DNA of 34,041 nt from Sphingobium sp. (GTDB lineage Bacteria > Pseudomonadota > Alphaproteobacteria > Sphingomonadales > Sphingomonadaceae). Position numbers and translations under genes: made by a program. The DNA is taken from the NCBI RefSeq assembly GCF_003248505.1, contig NZ_QFOA01000034.1, positions 1 to 34,041 on the forward strand, given 5' to 3'. Below the pieces are notes generated by a model that was not told where the DNA came from, did not search any database, and worked only from the letters and a program-made list of their open reading frames with translations. Shown in pieces: positions 7,485-14,916 of the stretch (positions are counted from its first letter, which is position 1; every line of letters starts with the position of its first letter).

Positions 7485-7784
7485 ATGTTCGCTATCGTGC
7501 GCACGGGCGGCAAGCAGTATCGCGTAGCCGCCGGAGACAAGATCGTCGTTGAAAAGCTGGCTGGCGAAGCCGGCGACAAGGTCACGCTGGGCGATGTCCT
7601 GCTGGCCGGTGAGAATGGCGACCTCAAGGACGTGTCGAAGCTGACCGTCGCTGCCGAAATCGTCGCGCAGGCGAAGGGCGAGAAGGTCATCGTCTTCAAG
7701 AAGCGCCGTCGCCACAATTATCGCCGCAAGAACGGCCACCGCCAGAACCACACGATCCTCAAGATCGTGTCGATCGGCGCCTGA
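7485..7784 (+). CDS. rplU: 50S ribosomal protein L21
   Basis: A 99-residue protein with the L21 signature: MFAIVRTGGKQYRVAAGD at the start, the basic FKKRRRHNYRRKNGHRQ segment that binds 23S rRNA, and the HTILKI C-terminal strand. L21 binds 23S rRNA domain II in the large subunit. The ATG at 7485 gives the normal start; an in-frame opening back to 7377 would add an unrelated N-terminus and overlap the promoter. The purine stretch AGAAGAG upstream is a weak ribosome binding site. rpmA follows after 36 bp, the near-universal rplU-rpmA pairing. Confidence 0.97.
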   Translation: MFAIVRTGGKQYRVAAGDKIVVEKLAGEAGDKVTLGDVLLAGENGDLKDVSKLTVAAEIVAQAKGEKVIVFKKRRRHNYRRKNGHRQNHTILKIVSIGA

Positions 7785-7820
7785 GCCGCCGCCGCGCAAA
7801 AGAATCAAGGAGTTTAGGTC

Positions 7821-8090
7821 ATGGCACATAAGAAAGCTGGCGGTTCGTCGCGTAACGGTCGCGATTCGGAGTCGAAGCGCCTTGGCGTGAAGAAGTTCGG
7901 CGGTCAGGACGTGATCGGCGGCAACATCATCATCCGCCAGCGCGGTACCCGCGTATATCCGGGCCGCAATGTGGGCATGGGCAAGGACCATACCCTCTTC
8001 GCGCTCGACGAGGGCAAGGTGGTGTTTCACACCGGCAAGCTCGGCCGCAAATATGTGTCGGTCGACGCGGTAGCCGAAGCCGCCGAATAA
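7821..8090 (+). CDS. rpmA: 50S ribosomal protein L27
   Basis: An 89-residue protein starting MAHKKAGGSSRNGRDS, the highly conserved L27 N-terminus that reaches toward the peptidyl-transferase centre. It continues with SKRLGVKKFGG and the IRQRGTRVYPG motif. There is no N-terminal extension needing cleavage of the Firmicutes type. AAGGAG sits upstream of the ATG. It is the second gene of the rplU-rpmA operon, and a strong hairpin follows about 85 bp past the stop. obgE, which often follows rpmA in other bacteria, lies about 3 kb further on here, separated by the acetyltransferase and PF10118/TetR genes. Confidence 0.98.
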   Translation: MAHKKAGGSSRNGRDSESKRLGVKKFGGQDVIGGNIIIRQRGTRVYPGRNVGMGKDHTLFALDEGKVVFHTGKLGRKYVSVDAVAEAAE

Positions 8091-8173
8091 CGGACGACTG
8101 ATGACGGGTCGTCCTTCGCAAGGGGCGATCCTCACGGCATTCGGATAGCTGGTCCGGGGCCGGTGTCCGAGGG

Positions 8174-8212
8174 AACAAGGGGCGCTCCTCCCATGAGGGG
8201 CGCCCCTGTTCG
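8174..8212 (+). terminator. Probable terminator after rplU-rpmA
   Basis: A strong hairpin pairs AACAAGGGGCGCTCCTC (from 8174) with GAGGGGCGCCCCTGTT (ending 8210), with small bulges and a CCAT loop. A long T-run is missing, which is common in GC-rich alphaproteobacteria. It lies 84 bp past the rpmA stop and before the next gene. Confidence 0.6.
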
Positions 8213-8253
8213 CGTTGGGCGAAACATCCCCCTCTAAAATCCCTCAAGCCTTT

Positions 8254-8278
8254 GGAACAAAGCGGCTTTTCGCGCGTC
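8254..8278 (+). promoter_or_regulatory. Weak EcfG-type promoter candidate upstream of a GNAT gene
   Basis: GGAAC (8254-8258) and CGTC (8275-8278) are separated by 16 bases. The alphaproteobacterial general-stress sigma factor EcfG prefers GGAAC-N16/17-CGTT, so this has one mismatch. It lies about 85 bp before the start at 8364. A match of this length can occur by chance. Confidence 0.2.
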
Positions 8279-8363
8279 GTGCCGGCAAAGCCGACTGCCA
8301 GAGGCAGCGTCGTCAAGCCGTCATGAAGTGCGGTTAACGGCGCAGCCAAGAGGAGAGACGAGA

Positions 8364-8936
8364 ATGTTCGCCCGCACCCCGCGCCTGTTGCTGCGTCCCG
8401 GCTGGATGGAAGACGCCCCGGCGCTGGTCCAAGCCATCGACGATCCCGCCATCGCGCGAAACGTCACTCGTGTGCCCAGCCCGTACACGATGGCAGACGC
8501 GCAGCGGTTCCTGTCGCTGCCGCACGACAGCCGCCTGCCGTGCCTGCTGGCCTTTACCCGCACCCGTGGCGCGCCACGGCTGGTGGGCGGATGCAGCGTC
8601 CATCTGGACAAGGACGGTCGTCCCGAACTGGGTTACTGGATTGCGCGGGCCTATTGGGGCCTGGGCTTCGCGACGGAAGCCGGTCGCGCGGTGCTGGGCA
8701 TGGCGCGAGCGACCGGCGTGACCGGCATCCGGGCGTGCCACTTCATCGACAATCCCGCATCGGGCAAAGTGCTGCGCAAGCTGGGCTTCGCCCCCAGTGG
8801 CGAGGTGGAGCAGCGTTTCAGCCTGGGCCGGGGCACGATGGTCGAGTGCCTCGTCTTCGAGGAGGGCGAAGGCGACCAGATGAACGACGATCCGGCCATG
8901 GAAGTCTATGGCGACGCCATGCTGGTAGCGGCCTGA
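8364..8936 (+). CDS. GNAT family N-acetyltransferase (RimJ/RimL type)
   Basis: A 190-residue protein starting MFARTPRLLLRPGW. It has the RimJ/RimL-like opening (TPRLLLRP), a central strand-turn (LGYWIARAYWGLGFATEA, about residues 93-110) that supplies the acetyl-CoA pyrophosphate loop, and a late NPASGKVLRKLGF motif typical of GNAT helix alpha-4. It would transfer an acetyl group from acetyl-CoA to an amine; the substrate cannot be told. AGGAG precedes the ATG at 8364. It converges on a second GNAT of the same subfamily, with a shared hairpin between them. The two are related in type but not near-identical, so an old duplication is possible but unproven. Confidence 0.85.
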   Translation: MFARTPRLLLRPGWMEDAPALVQAIDDPAIARNVTRVPSPYTMADAQRFLSLPHDSRLPCLLAFTRTRGAPRLVGGCSVHLDKDGRPELGYWIARAYWGLGFATEAGRAVLGMARATGVTGIRACHFIDNPASGKVLRKLGFAPSGEVEQRFSLGRGTMVECLVFEEGEGDQMNDDPAMEVYGDAMLVAA

Positions 8937-8942
8937 ACCCTT

Positions 8943-8974
8943 CCGCCCCCGCTTAGTCCAGAGTGCGGGGGCGG
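8943..8974. terminator. Bidirectional hairpin between two convergent acetyltransferase genes
   Basis: A perfect 10-bp stem, CCGCCCCCGC (8943-8952) against GCGGGGGCGG (8965-8974), has a 12-base loop. The loop contains the stop codon of the minus-strand gene. It most likely terminates both genes. No clear T-run is present on either side. Confidence 0.6.
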
Positions 8975-9483
8975 TCGAACACCCGTGTGGGCTTGCCTCC
9001 ATAGAGCGTGTCGACAAGGGCCGAGAAGCCGAGCTTTTCGGCGACCCTGATCGAAGGAATATTGTCCGGCTCGACAATGCAGCGGATTGAGGGTGCATGG
9101 GCATGGACGTCCGCCCACTCCAGCACGGCGGACATCGCTTCGGTCGCGATGCCCCTGCCCCAGGCCTGAGGTCCCATTACCCAACCCGCCTCGGGCACGC
9201 CCGCCAGTTCAGGCAGACCGCGTTCGGCGCTGAGCAACCCCGCTTCGCCCAGGAACGCGCCGCTCTCCCGATCCTCGATCGCCCACATGCCGTAGCCCAG
9301 CAGCGCCCACATCCCTGCATAGCGCAGCAGACGGAACCAGACCGCCTGCGCATCCTGCGGAGTGCCGCCGATGAACCGCACGACATCCGCGTCGGCCCAA
9401 AGGCGGCGGCAGGCGGCATAGTCCTCCACGCGATGGGGGCGCAAAATCAGGCGCGGCGTGTCCAGGACAGGGGCGTTCGACAT
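8953..9483 (-). CDS. GNAT family N-acetyltransferase (RimJ/RimL type)
   Basis: A 176-residue acetyltransferase. The start MSNAPVLDTPRLILRPHRVEDY is the classic RimJ/RimL opening; GWVMGPQAWGRGIATEAMSAVLEWA (about residues 100-124) holds the Q/R-x-x-G-x-G/A acetyl-CoA loop, and PDNIPSIRVAEKLGF is the conserved late motif. The target may be a protein N-terminus, a small amine or an antibiotic-like compound. The ATG at 9483 has only a weak ribosome binding site. It is convergent with the other GNAT gene and lies 33 bp downstream of the PF10118 gene on the same strand, so it could be read from the TetR-controlled promoter. Confidence 0.87.
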   Translation of the reverse strand: MSNAPVLDTPRLILRPHRVEDYAACRRLWADADVVRFIGGTPQDAQAVWFRLLRYAGMWALLGYGMWAIEDRESGAFLGEAGLLSAERGLPELAGVPEAGWVMGPQAWGRGIATEAMSAVLEWADVHAHAPSIRCIVEPDNIPSIRVAEKLGFSALVDTLYGGKPTRVFDRPRTLD

Positions 9484-9516
9484 GGGAAGGGATAAGAGCC
9501 CTCCGCCCTCGTCGGG

Positions 9517-10368
9517 TCAAGCCGTTGCGGGAAGAGCGCCCTTCTCGCGCGCATCGGCATAGGGCGAATCGGCAAGCGCGATGAGCGCGCGGTCGTCGAC
9601 CTGCCACGGGTGAAAGCCGGGCCGGAAATAGCCGAGCCAGGGAATAACCACCCGACGCAAGAGGCCGGGCCGCACCAGCGCGTAGCGCAGCAGCCCGCCC
9701 CACGCACGCACTCCGGTGATTCCGTCCTGTCGCAACAACTCCATCATTCCCCGCGCGCGGTGATGAAGAAAATGGCGCGTGACGATCACCATCATCGACG
9801 ACTGCATCCACCAGCGCTTGAGGGGTCGCCAGTCGCGGGTGGCATGGCGCCATGTGTCATAGGCCACGCCCTTATGCTCGATCTCCTCAATGGCATGCCA
9901 GCGCCAGAGCCCGGCAAGGTCCGGGTCTGCGCCGTCGAGATAGCGTGGGTCGCGCAGCAGTTCGTGCGCCAGGATGGCGGTGAAATGCTCCAGCGCCATG
10001 GTGGCGGCAAGCCGGACGATCGGCGGGCGGCTGGTGGCGAGGTCGAGCACCATGGTCACATCCGCGTCGAGAAGGGCGACGTCGTATCCTTGATCCGTCA
10101 CCTGTCGGTTGAAGGCGAGATGTTCGCGGCTGTGAATGACCTCCTGCCGGATGAAGGCAGCGATCTCCCTCCCCAGCCGTTCAGGCGCGCCGTCGCGGAA
10201 CGCGCGCACCGAATCGATGAAGAAGGCTTCGCCGCGCGGAAAGGTGATCGACAAGGCGTTGAAGAAAGCCGTGGCGATAGGGTCGCCGTTCAGCCAATGT
10301 CGCCGCGCCTTGCGCGCCCGTCCGAAGCGTCGGTCGCGCGGGGTTATGGTGAGGTCGGCGGGTGTCAC
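9517..10368 (-). CDS. Predicted metal-dependent hydrolase, PF10118 family
   Basis: A 283-residue protein of the COG3687/PF10118 family, named 'metal-dependent hydrolase' without firm biochemical proof. It is helical and carries repeated acidic/His motifs of the ferritin-like diiron kind: RQEVIHSREH (about residues 73-82), ALEHFTAILAHE (near 124-135) and HAIEEIEHKG (near 157-166). The start is the GTG at 10368: GGAGGAAAG lies just upstream and there is no ATG near. It is divergent from a tetR gene across a 55-bp gap containing two tandem operator-like repeats, so it is probably the regulated target. Members elsewhere often sit beside TetR regulators or in lipid or hydrocarbon-related clusters; the substrate here is unknown. 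Confidence 0.85.
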   Translation of the reverse strand: MTPADLTITPRDRRFGRARKARRHWLNGDPIATAFFNALSITFPRGEAFFIDSVRAFRDGAPERLGREIAAFIRQEVIHSREHLAFNRQVTDQGYDVALLDADVTMVLDLATSRPPIVRLAATMALEHFTAILAHELLRDPRYLDGADPDLAGLWRWHAIEEIEHKGVAYDTWRHATRDWRPLKRWWMQSSMMVIVTRHFLHHRARGMMELLRQDGITGVRAWGGLLRYALVRPGLLRRVVIPWLGYFRPGFHPWQVDDRALIALADSPYADAREKGALPATA

Positions 10369-10386
10369 GGGACTTTCCTCCTTCGC

Positions 10387-10433
10387 TTACTGACATTGTT
10401 GTAAATAAGAGTTACTGACACTCATGTCAATAA
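10387..10433. promoter_or_regulatory. Two tandem TetR-type operators in the divergent promoter
   Basis: Two 22-bp sites lie 3 bp apart. Site 1 (10387-10408) is TTACTGACA, 4 bases, TGTAAATAA. Site 2 (10412-10433) is TTACTGACA, 4 bases, TGTCAATAA. The left halves are identical, the right halves differ at one base, and each site is close to an inverted repeat of TTAYTGACA. Centre-to-centre spacing is 25 bp. Site 2 covers the tetR start codon at 10424. The likely ligand is the adjacent TetR protein, which would repress both genes. Confidence 0.75.
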
Positions 10434-11041
10434 AACGCGCACGCCTCAGCCCGGATGAAAGTCGGCTCGCCGCTGTGGAGGCGGCGCGCGCGCTGCTGAT
10501 CGAGGCGGGGCCGCAGGCGGTGACGCTCAAGGCCGTGGCAGCGCGGATCGGGCGCACGCACGCGAACCTGCTCCACCATTTCGGATCGGCAGCGGGGTTG
10601 CAAAAAGCGCTGGCCGCACATCTGGCCGACGTCATCACCGCCAGCATCGGGGACGCTGTGGACGCCGCGCGCCGTGGCAAGGTCAGCCCGCGCACCATCG
10701 TCGACATGACGTTCGACGCGTTCGACGCGCAGGGCGCGGGGGCGCTGGCAAGCTGGATGCTATCGTCGGGGAACGAAGACGCGCTGGACCCGGTGGTGGA
10801 CGCGATCCACCGCCTGGTGAACAAGCTGGCGGCCAGCGCGCTCAGTCCCGACATGGGCGACATCATCCGCGAAAATACGCTGATGCTGGTGCTGTTGGCG
10901 CTGGGCGATTCGCAGCTGGGCGGCCCCATGGCCTCCGCCATCGGCCTGCCGCGCGAAAAGGCGCGGGAAATCGCGACACGCAGCCTGACTTCGGCGCTGC
11001 TGGTGGAAGCGGCGACCTATGCGGAGAAGGCCAAGGTTTAA
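10424..11041 (+). CDS. TetR family transcriptional regulator
   Basis: A 205-residue regulator. The N-terminal helix-turn-helix is seen at about residues 33-64 (TLKAVAARIGRTHANLLHHFGS, with the LLHHFG segment replacing the usual LYxHF). The remainder is an all-helical ligand-binding domain with no recognisable subfamily. The ATG at 10424 is embedded in the second of two operator-like repeats and has no proper ribosome binding site, so the transcript may be leaderless or initiation weak; no alternative start upstream or close downstream is better. It is divergent from the PF10118 gene, which it probably represses together with itself. obgE follows after 30 bp. Confidence 0.9.
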   Translation: MSIKRARLSPDESRLAAVEAARALLIEAGPQAVTLKAVAARIGRTHANLLHHFGSAAGLQKALAAHLADVITASIGDAVDAARRGKVSPRTIVDMTFDAFDAQGAGALASWMLSSGNEDALDPVVDAIHRLVNKLAASALSPDMGDIIRENTLMLVLLALGDSQLGGPMASAIGLPREKAREIATRSLTSALLVEAATYAEKAKV

Positions 11042-11071
11042 CTTTGGGCCATATGGCGTTATGGGCCGCCC

Positions 11072-12169
11072 ATGCATTTCCTCGATCAAGCGAAAATCTA
11101 CATCAAATCCGGCTGGGGCGGCCCCGGCGCGGTCAGCTTCCGGCGTGAGAAGTACGTCGAATATGGCGGCCCGGACGGCGGCAACGGCGGCAAGGGCGGC
11201 GACATCATCTTCGAAGCGGTGGCCGGTCTCAACACGCTGATCGATTTTCGCTACACCCAGCATTTCAAGGCGCAGCGTGGGCAGCCCGGCATGGGCAAGA
11301 ATCGCTATGGCGCAGGCGGCGAGGACCTTGTCATCAAGGTGCCCGTGGGAACGCAGATCCTGTCCGACCCCACCCCCATAGACGGGACGGAGGACGCCGA
11401 AGACGGTACGATGGAATATGAGCAGGACCTGCTCGCCGACTTTACGGAAGTGGGCCAGCGGCTGGTGCTGCTGCGCGGCGGTGACGGGGGGCGCGGCAAC
11501 CTGTCGTACAAGACCAGCACCAACCGCGCTCCGCGCCAGCACGGCACCGGGTGGCCGGGGCAGGAAATGTGGGTGTGGCTGCGCCTCAAGCTGCTCGCCG
11601 ACGTGGGCCTGGTGGGAATGCCCAATGCGGGCAAGTCCACATTCATCAACCAGGTCACGAACACCAAGGCGAAGGTGGGCGCCTATGCCTTTACCACAAC
11701 CAAGCCGCAATTGGGCGTCGTGCTGCACCGCGACCGCGAGTTCGTGCTGGCCGACATCCCCGGCCTGATCGAAGGCGCGGCGGACGGCGCGGGGATCGGC
11801 GACCGTTTCCTGGGCCATATCGAGCGGTGCCGCGTTCTTCTGCACCTTATCGACGCGACCGGCGACGATCCGGTCGAACAGTTCCGGATCGTGACCGACG
11901 AACTGGCGGCCTATGGCGGCGGGCTGGAAGATAAGCCGCAGCTTGTCGTGCTGAACAAGGGCGACCTGCTGGGGCAGGAGTTGATGGAGGACATCGCCGC
12001 CCAGCTGCGCGAAGAGGCAGGGGTCGAAAAACTGTTCATCATCTCCGGCGCGACCGGCGAGGGCGTGGGCGCGCTGCTGGACGCGGTGCTGCCGTTGCTC
12101 GACCGGGGCGACGAGGACGAGGAAGAAGCAGAAGACGACGGGGGCGAAGCGACATGGTCGCCGATCTGA
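11072..12169 (+). CDS. obgE: Obg family GTPase (ribosome assembly)
   Basis: A 365-residue Obg/CgtA protein. The glycine-rich Obg fold fills about residues 1-160 (GGPDGGNGGKGGD, LLRGGDGGRGN), and the GTPase domain begins near 165 with the G1 motif GMPNAGKS (182-189), then TTTKPQLG (switch), DIPGLIEGA (G3) and NKGD (G4). The C-terminus is an acidic tail (RGDEDEEEAEDDGG), with no separate OCT domain. Obg binds the large ribosomal subunit and links assembly, (p)ppGpp and the cell cycle; it is normally essential. proB overlaps its end by 16 bp, so the two are probably translated from one message. Confidence 0.97.
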   Translation: MHFLDQAKIYIKSGWGGPGAVSFRREKYVEYGGPDGGNGGKGGDIIFEAVAGLNTLIDFRYTQHFKAQRGQPGMGKNRYGAGGEDLVIKVPVGTQILSDPTPIDGTEDAEDGTMEYEQDLLADFTEVGQRLVLLRGGDGGRGNLSYKTSTNRAPRQHGTGWPGQEMWVWLRLKLLADVGLVGMPNAGKSTFINQVTNTKAKVGAYAFTTTKPQLGVVLHRDREFVLADIPGLIEGAADGAGIGDRFLGHIERCRVLLHLIDATGDDPVEQFRIVTDELAAYGGGLEDKPQLVVLNKGDLLGQELMEDIAAQLREEAGVEKLFIISGATGEGVGALLDAVLPLLDRGDEDEEEAEDDGGEATWSPI

Positions 12170-13299
12170 CGGCGGGCAACCTTCACGGATTTCCCCCTGC
12201 CCTCGTCCGCCGGATCGTCATCAAGATCGGGTCGGCCCTGCTGGTCGATGCAGACGGACAGGTGCGCACGGACTGGCTGCGCACGTTGGTGGGCGATGTG
12301 GCGCTGCGGCGCGCGTCGGGGCAGCAGGTCATCATCGTGTCGTCGGGCGCGATTGCATTGGGCGCACGGCGGCTGAAGCTGCCCAAGGGCGGGCGCGGCA
12401 GCCTGGAGGATGCGCAGGCAGCGGCGGCCACGGGACAGATCGCGCTGTCGCAATGCTGGGCGAGCCTGCTGCATGAGCGCGGCCTTACCGCCGCGCAGAT
12501 GCTGGTGACGCTGGACGATCTGGAGAACCGGCGACGCTACCTCAATGCGTCGGCGACGCTGGAACGGCTGCTGGCGCTGGGCGTCGTGCCGGTCGTGAAC
12601 GAGAATGACAGCGTGGCGACGGCGGAAATCCGGTTCGGCGACAATGACAGGCTGGCGGCGCGTATCGGACAGGCAGCACGGGCCGACGCGGTTGCGCTGC
12701 TTTCGGACGTCGACGGGCTTTACACCGCCAATCCGCACGCCGATGCGAGCGCGATGCTGATCGAGACGATAGAGACCATAGACGAATCCATCATGGCCAT
12801 GGCGGACGGGGGATCGGCGTCGGGCATGGGATCGGGCGGCATGGTGTCCAAGATTCAGGCAGCCAAGATCGCCACCGGCGCTGGCGCGCATCTGGCGATC
12901 CTGTCGGGCAAGGTCGACGCGCCGCTGTCGCACTGGGCCGAGGGCGGCAGGGGATCGATCTTCCTTGCGGCGCGGGGCAAGGGCGCGCGCAAAGGGTGGC
13001 TTGCCGGGCGGCTGACGACGCTGGGGCGCGTGGTGGTGGATGCTGGCGCCGAAGCCGCGCTGGGGCGCGGCAACAGCCTGCTGCCCGCCGGAGTGGCGCG
13101 CGTCGACGGCCTGTTCGAACGCGGCGACGTGGTCGACATCGTGGCGTTGGACGGGCGAGTGATCGCCCGTGGCCTGATCGAATATGACAGTGCGGCGGCC
13201 GCCAAGATCGCGGGCCGCCGCAGCGAGGAAATCGCCGCGCTGCTGGGCGAAATGCCCCGGTCGGTCCTCGTCCATCGCGACCATATGGCGATGGTCTGA
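12154..13299 (+). CDS. proB: Glutamate 5-kinase
   Basis: A 381-residue enzyme that phosphorylates L-glutamate with ATP, the first step of proline synthesis. The amino-acid kinase domain shows RRIVIKIGSALL (about 19-30), VSSGAIALG, the VNENDSVAT and FGDNDRLAA motifs (near 149-172) and GSGGMVSKIQAAKIA (near 227-241). The last 100 or so residues form the PUA domain (GRVVVDAGAEAAL onward) found in most bacterial ProB. The ATG at 12154 lies inside the end of obgE. The obg-proB order is widely conserved in proteobacteria. proA is not in the window. The family is usually feedback-inhibited by proline at the kinase domain. Confidence 0.96.
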   Translation: MVADLTAGNLHGFPPALVRRIVIKIGSALLVDADGQVRTDWLRTLVGDVALRRASGQQVIIVSSGAIALGARRLKLPKGGRGSLEDAQAAAATGQIALSQCWASLLHERGLTAAQMLVTLDDLENRRRYLNASATLERLLALGVVPVVNENDSVATAEIRFGDNDRLAARIGQAARADAVALLSDVDGLYTANPHADASAMLIETIETIDESIMAMADGGSASGMGSGGMVSKIQAAKIATGAGAHLAILSGKVDAPLSHWAEGGRGSIFLAARGKGARKGWLAGRLTTLGRVVVDAGAEAALGRGNSLLPAGVARVDGLFERGDVVDIVALDGRVIARGLIEYDSAAAAKIAGRRSEEIAALLGEMPRSVLVHRDHMAMV

Positions 13300-13303
13300 C
13301 CCC

Positions 13304-14218
13304 ATGGGTTTCCGCATTGCGATGACAGGCGCGACGGGTTTCGTCGGGACCGAACTGTTGGAACAGGCACTTGCCGAAGGGCTGCGCGTCAGTGCTCTGA
13401 CCCGCAAGGCGCAGCCGCCGCGCGCGCGGCTCAAATGGGTGCCGGGATCGCTGGAGGATGCCGCCGCGCTCGACACGCTGGTGCGCGACGCCGATGCCGT
13501 GATCCACGTCGCGGGCGTCGTCAACGCGCCCGACCGCGAAGGTTTCGAGGCGGGGAATGCACGCGGCACCGTCGCCGTGATCGACGCCATGCGGCGACGG
13601 GGCATTCGGCGGCTGGTGCACATATCCTCGCTCGCGGCGCGGGAGCCCGGACTGTCCGATTATGGCTGGTCCAAGGACCTGGCCGAAAAATATGTGAAAG
13701 CGAGCGGGCTGGACTGGAGCATCGTGCGCCCCCCCGCCATCTACGGTCCCAACGACCGCGAAATGCTGGAGCTGTTCCGCATGGCCAGGCGGGGGATCAT
13801 GATGCTGCCACCGGGCGGGCGGCTGTCGGTCATCCATGTCGGCGATCTGGCCCGCCTGCTGCTGGCTTTGGCGCGGGAGACCGAAGCGAGCCTGACGCGC
13901 ACCTATGAGGTGGACGACGGCGTGGCGGGCGGATGGGACCATAAGGATTTCGGCACCGCGATCGGGCGAGCCGTGGGGCGTGAGGTCAAGGCGGTGGCGA
14001 CGCCGCAATGGCTGCTGTCCGCCGCCGCACGGGCGGACCGGATGGTGCGCGGCAGGCATGCGAAGCTGACGCCCGACCGGGTCAGTTATTTCTGCCATCC
14101 CGACTGGGTGGTTGGTCAGCGCCAGCAGCCGCCCAAGCATTTGTGGGTGCCGCAGGTGCCGACCGCTGAGGGCCTTAAGGCGACGGCTGCGGCCTATCGG
14201 GACAAGGGTTGGCTGTAA
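13304..14218 (+). CDS. NAD(P)-dependent epimerase/reductase, atypical SDR
   Basis: A 304-residue protein with a Rossmann fold: MGFRIAMTGATGFVGTELLEQAL holds the TGATGFVG cofactor loop (residues 8-15). IHVAGVVNAP and HISSLAAREP follow, and the catalytic region has DYGWSKDLAEKYV, in which Tyr and Lys are spaced YxxxK (Y-G-W-S-K), then RPPAIYGP. This is the extended or atypical SDR arrangement seen in nucleoside-sugar epimerases and in complex-I-assembly-like reductases. The substrate cannot be assigned. It begins 4 bp after proB and is the last gene of the obgE-proB operon; co-occurrence with proB hints at no clear shared pathway. Confidence 0.87.
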   Translation: MGFRIAMTGATGFVGTELLEQALAEGLRVSALTRKAQPPRARLKWVPGSLEDAAALDTLVRDADAVIHVAGVVNAPDREGFEAGNARGTVAVIDAMRRRGIRRLVHISSLAAREPGLSDYGWSKDLAEKYVKASGLDWSIVRPPAIYGPNDREMLELFRMARRGIMMLPPGGRLSVIHVGDLARLLLALARETEASLTRTYEVDDGVAGGWDHKDFGTAIGRAVGREVKAVATPQWLLSAAARADRMVRGRHAKLTPDRVSYFCHPDWVVGQRQQPPKHLWVPQVPTAEGLKATAAAYRDKGWL

Positions 14219-14386
14219 CGAGGAAGGGCGGGACTTTTGCCGTCGCGTCGCCCGAGCGATGAGCCGGATCGCCCGGCTGCGCTTCGCGGCGACCATGCTT
14301 TCGGTGCGGCGGCATGCCTTCCGGAAGCGGTTTGAGAAATGCCCCTTACGCAGCGGCACGGGACGTTCGTCGCCTCGGGCGAGCCC
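14219..14386. other. Intergenic region between convergent genes, with one hairpin
   Basis: These 168 bases separate the epimerase gene from convergent cvpA. I see no gene here. A perfect inverted repeat, AGCCGG/CCGGCT (14262-14278, 5-base loop), may act as a weak terminator for the plus strand; no T-run follows. Small palindromes such as TTCCGGAA also occur but have no assigned role. Confidence 0.4.
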
Positions 14387-14905
14387 TCAGTTTTCGGTCG
14401 GCGCAGGCTTTTTCGCGCGCTGCTCGGCCAGGAATTCGCTGATCGCCTGGCCGCTGGCGTTGAGCAGTGGGTAGGTGCGCGCGTCGCTCAGCCAGTCGGG
14501 CCGGCGCGCCGCGCTGCCGTAGAAAGTGTCGTAGACGAGGCTGAAGGCCAGGAACACCAGCGTCGCGCCGATCAGGCCCTTCACCGCGCCGAAGCCAGCG
14601 CCCAGCACGCGATCGACCGGCCCCAGCACCGACTGGCGCGTGCGGCGACCGATGGCGTGGGCGATGAGCTTGCCGATGCCGAAGGTGACGCCGAAGACGA
14701 GGACCAGCGCCAGCACCGCCGCCCCGCTGGTCGATCCGACGAACGGGGTCAGCAGTTCAGCGGCGGACGAATGGAAGAGGCGGATCGCAAAGATGGCCAG
14801 CACCCAGGCGATGAGCGAAAGGGTTTCGAGCACGAACCCGCGCATCAGGCCGAGTATCGCGCAACCGCCGATGGCGACGAGGACGAGGATGTCGATGGCG
14901 TTCAT
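14387..14905 (-). CDS. cvpA: CvpA family membrane protein
   Basis: A 172-residue protein with the CvpA pattern: MNAIDILVLVAIGGCAILGLMRGF at the start, the conserved G-x-x-RG loop after the first helix, and three further hydrophobic helices (ETLSLIAWVLAIFAI, AVLALVLVFGVTFGIG, LGAGFGAVKGLIGATLVFLAF). The polar tail ends with a Lys/Pro-rich stretch. In E. coli, CvpA is needed for colicin V production and contributes to envelope homeostasis; the molecular role is unclear. The start codon is 11 bp after the radA stop, so radA-cvpA form an operon, a common order in alphaproteobacteria (often followed by purF, which is absent here). Confidence 0.92.
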   Translation of the reverse strand: MNAIDILVLVAIGGCAILGLMRGFVLETLSLIAWVLAIFAIRLFHSSAAELLTPFVGSTSGAAVLALVLVFGVTFGIGKLIAHAIGRRTRQSVLGPVDRVLGAGFGAVKGLIGATLVFLAFSLVYDTFYGSAARRPDWLSDARTYPLLNASGQAISEFLAEQRAKKPAPTEN

Positions 14906-14916
14906 CGCCCGCGTCG

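Noticed and set aside
8364..9483. Two GNAT genes considered as a toxin-antitoxin (TacT-type) locus
   Set aside because: Neither gene is preceded by a small DUF1778-type antitoxin gene. Both have RimJ/RimL-type motifs and they are convergent rather than in a two-gene operon.
11911..14359. Long open minus-strand frames opposite proB and the epimerase gene
   Set aside because: No recognisable domain. The plus-strand genes in the same place carry complete family motifs.
14219..14359. Possible small minus-strand gene between the epimerase gene and cvpA
   Set aside because: The translation is Arg/Ser-rich with no ribosome binding site and no hydrophobic or domain-like pattern.
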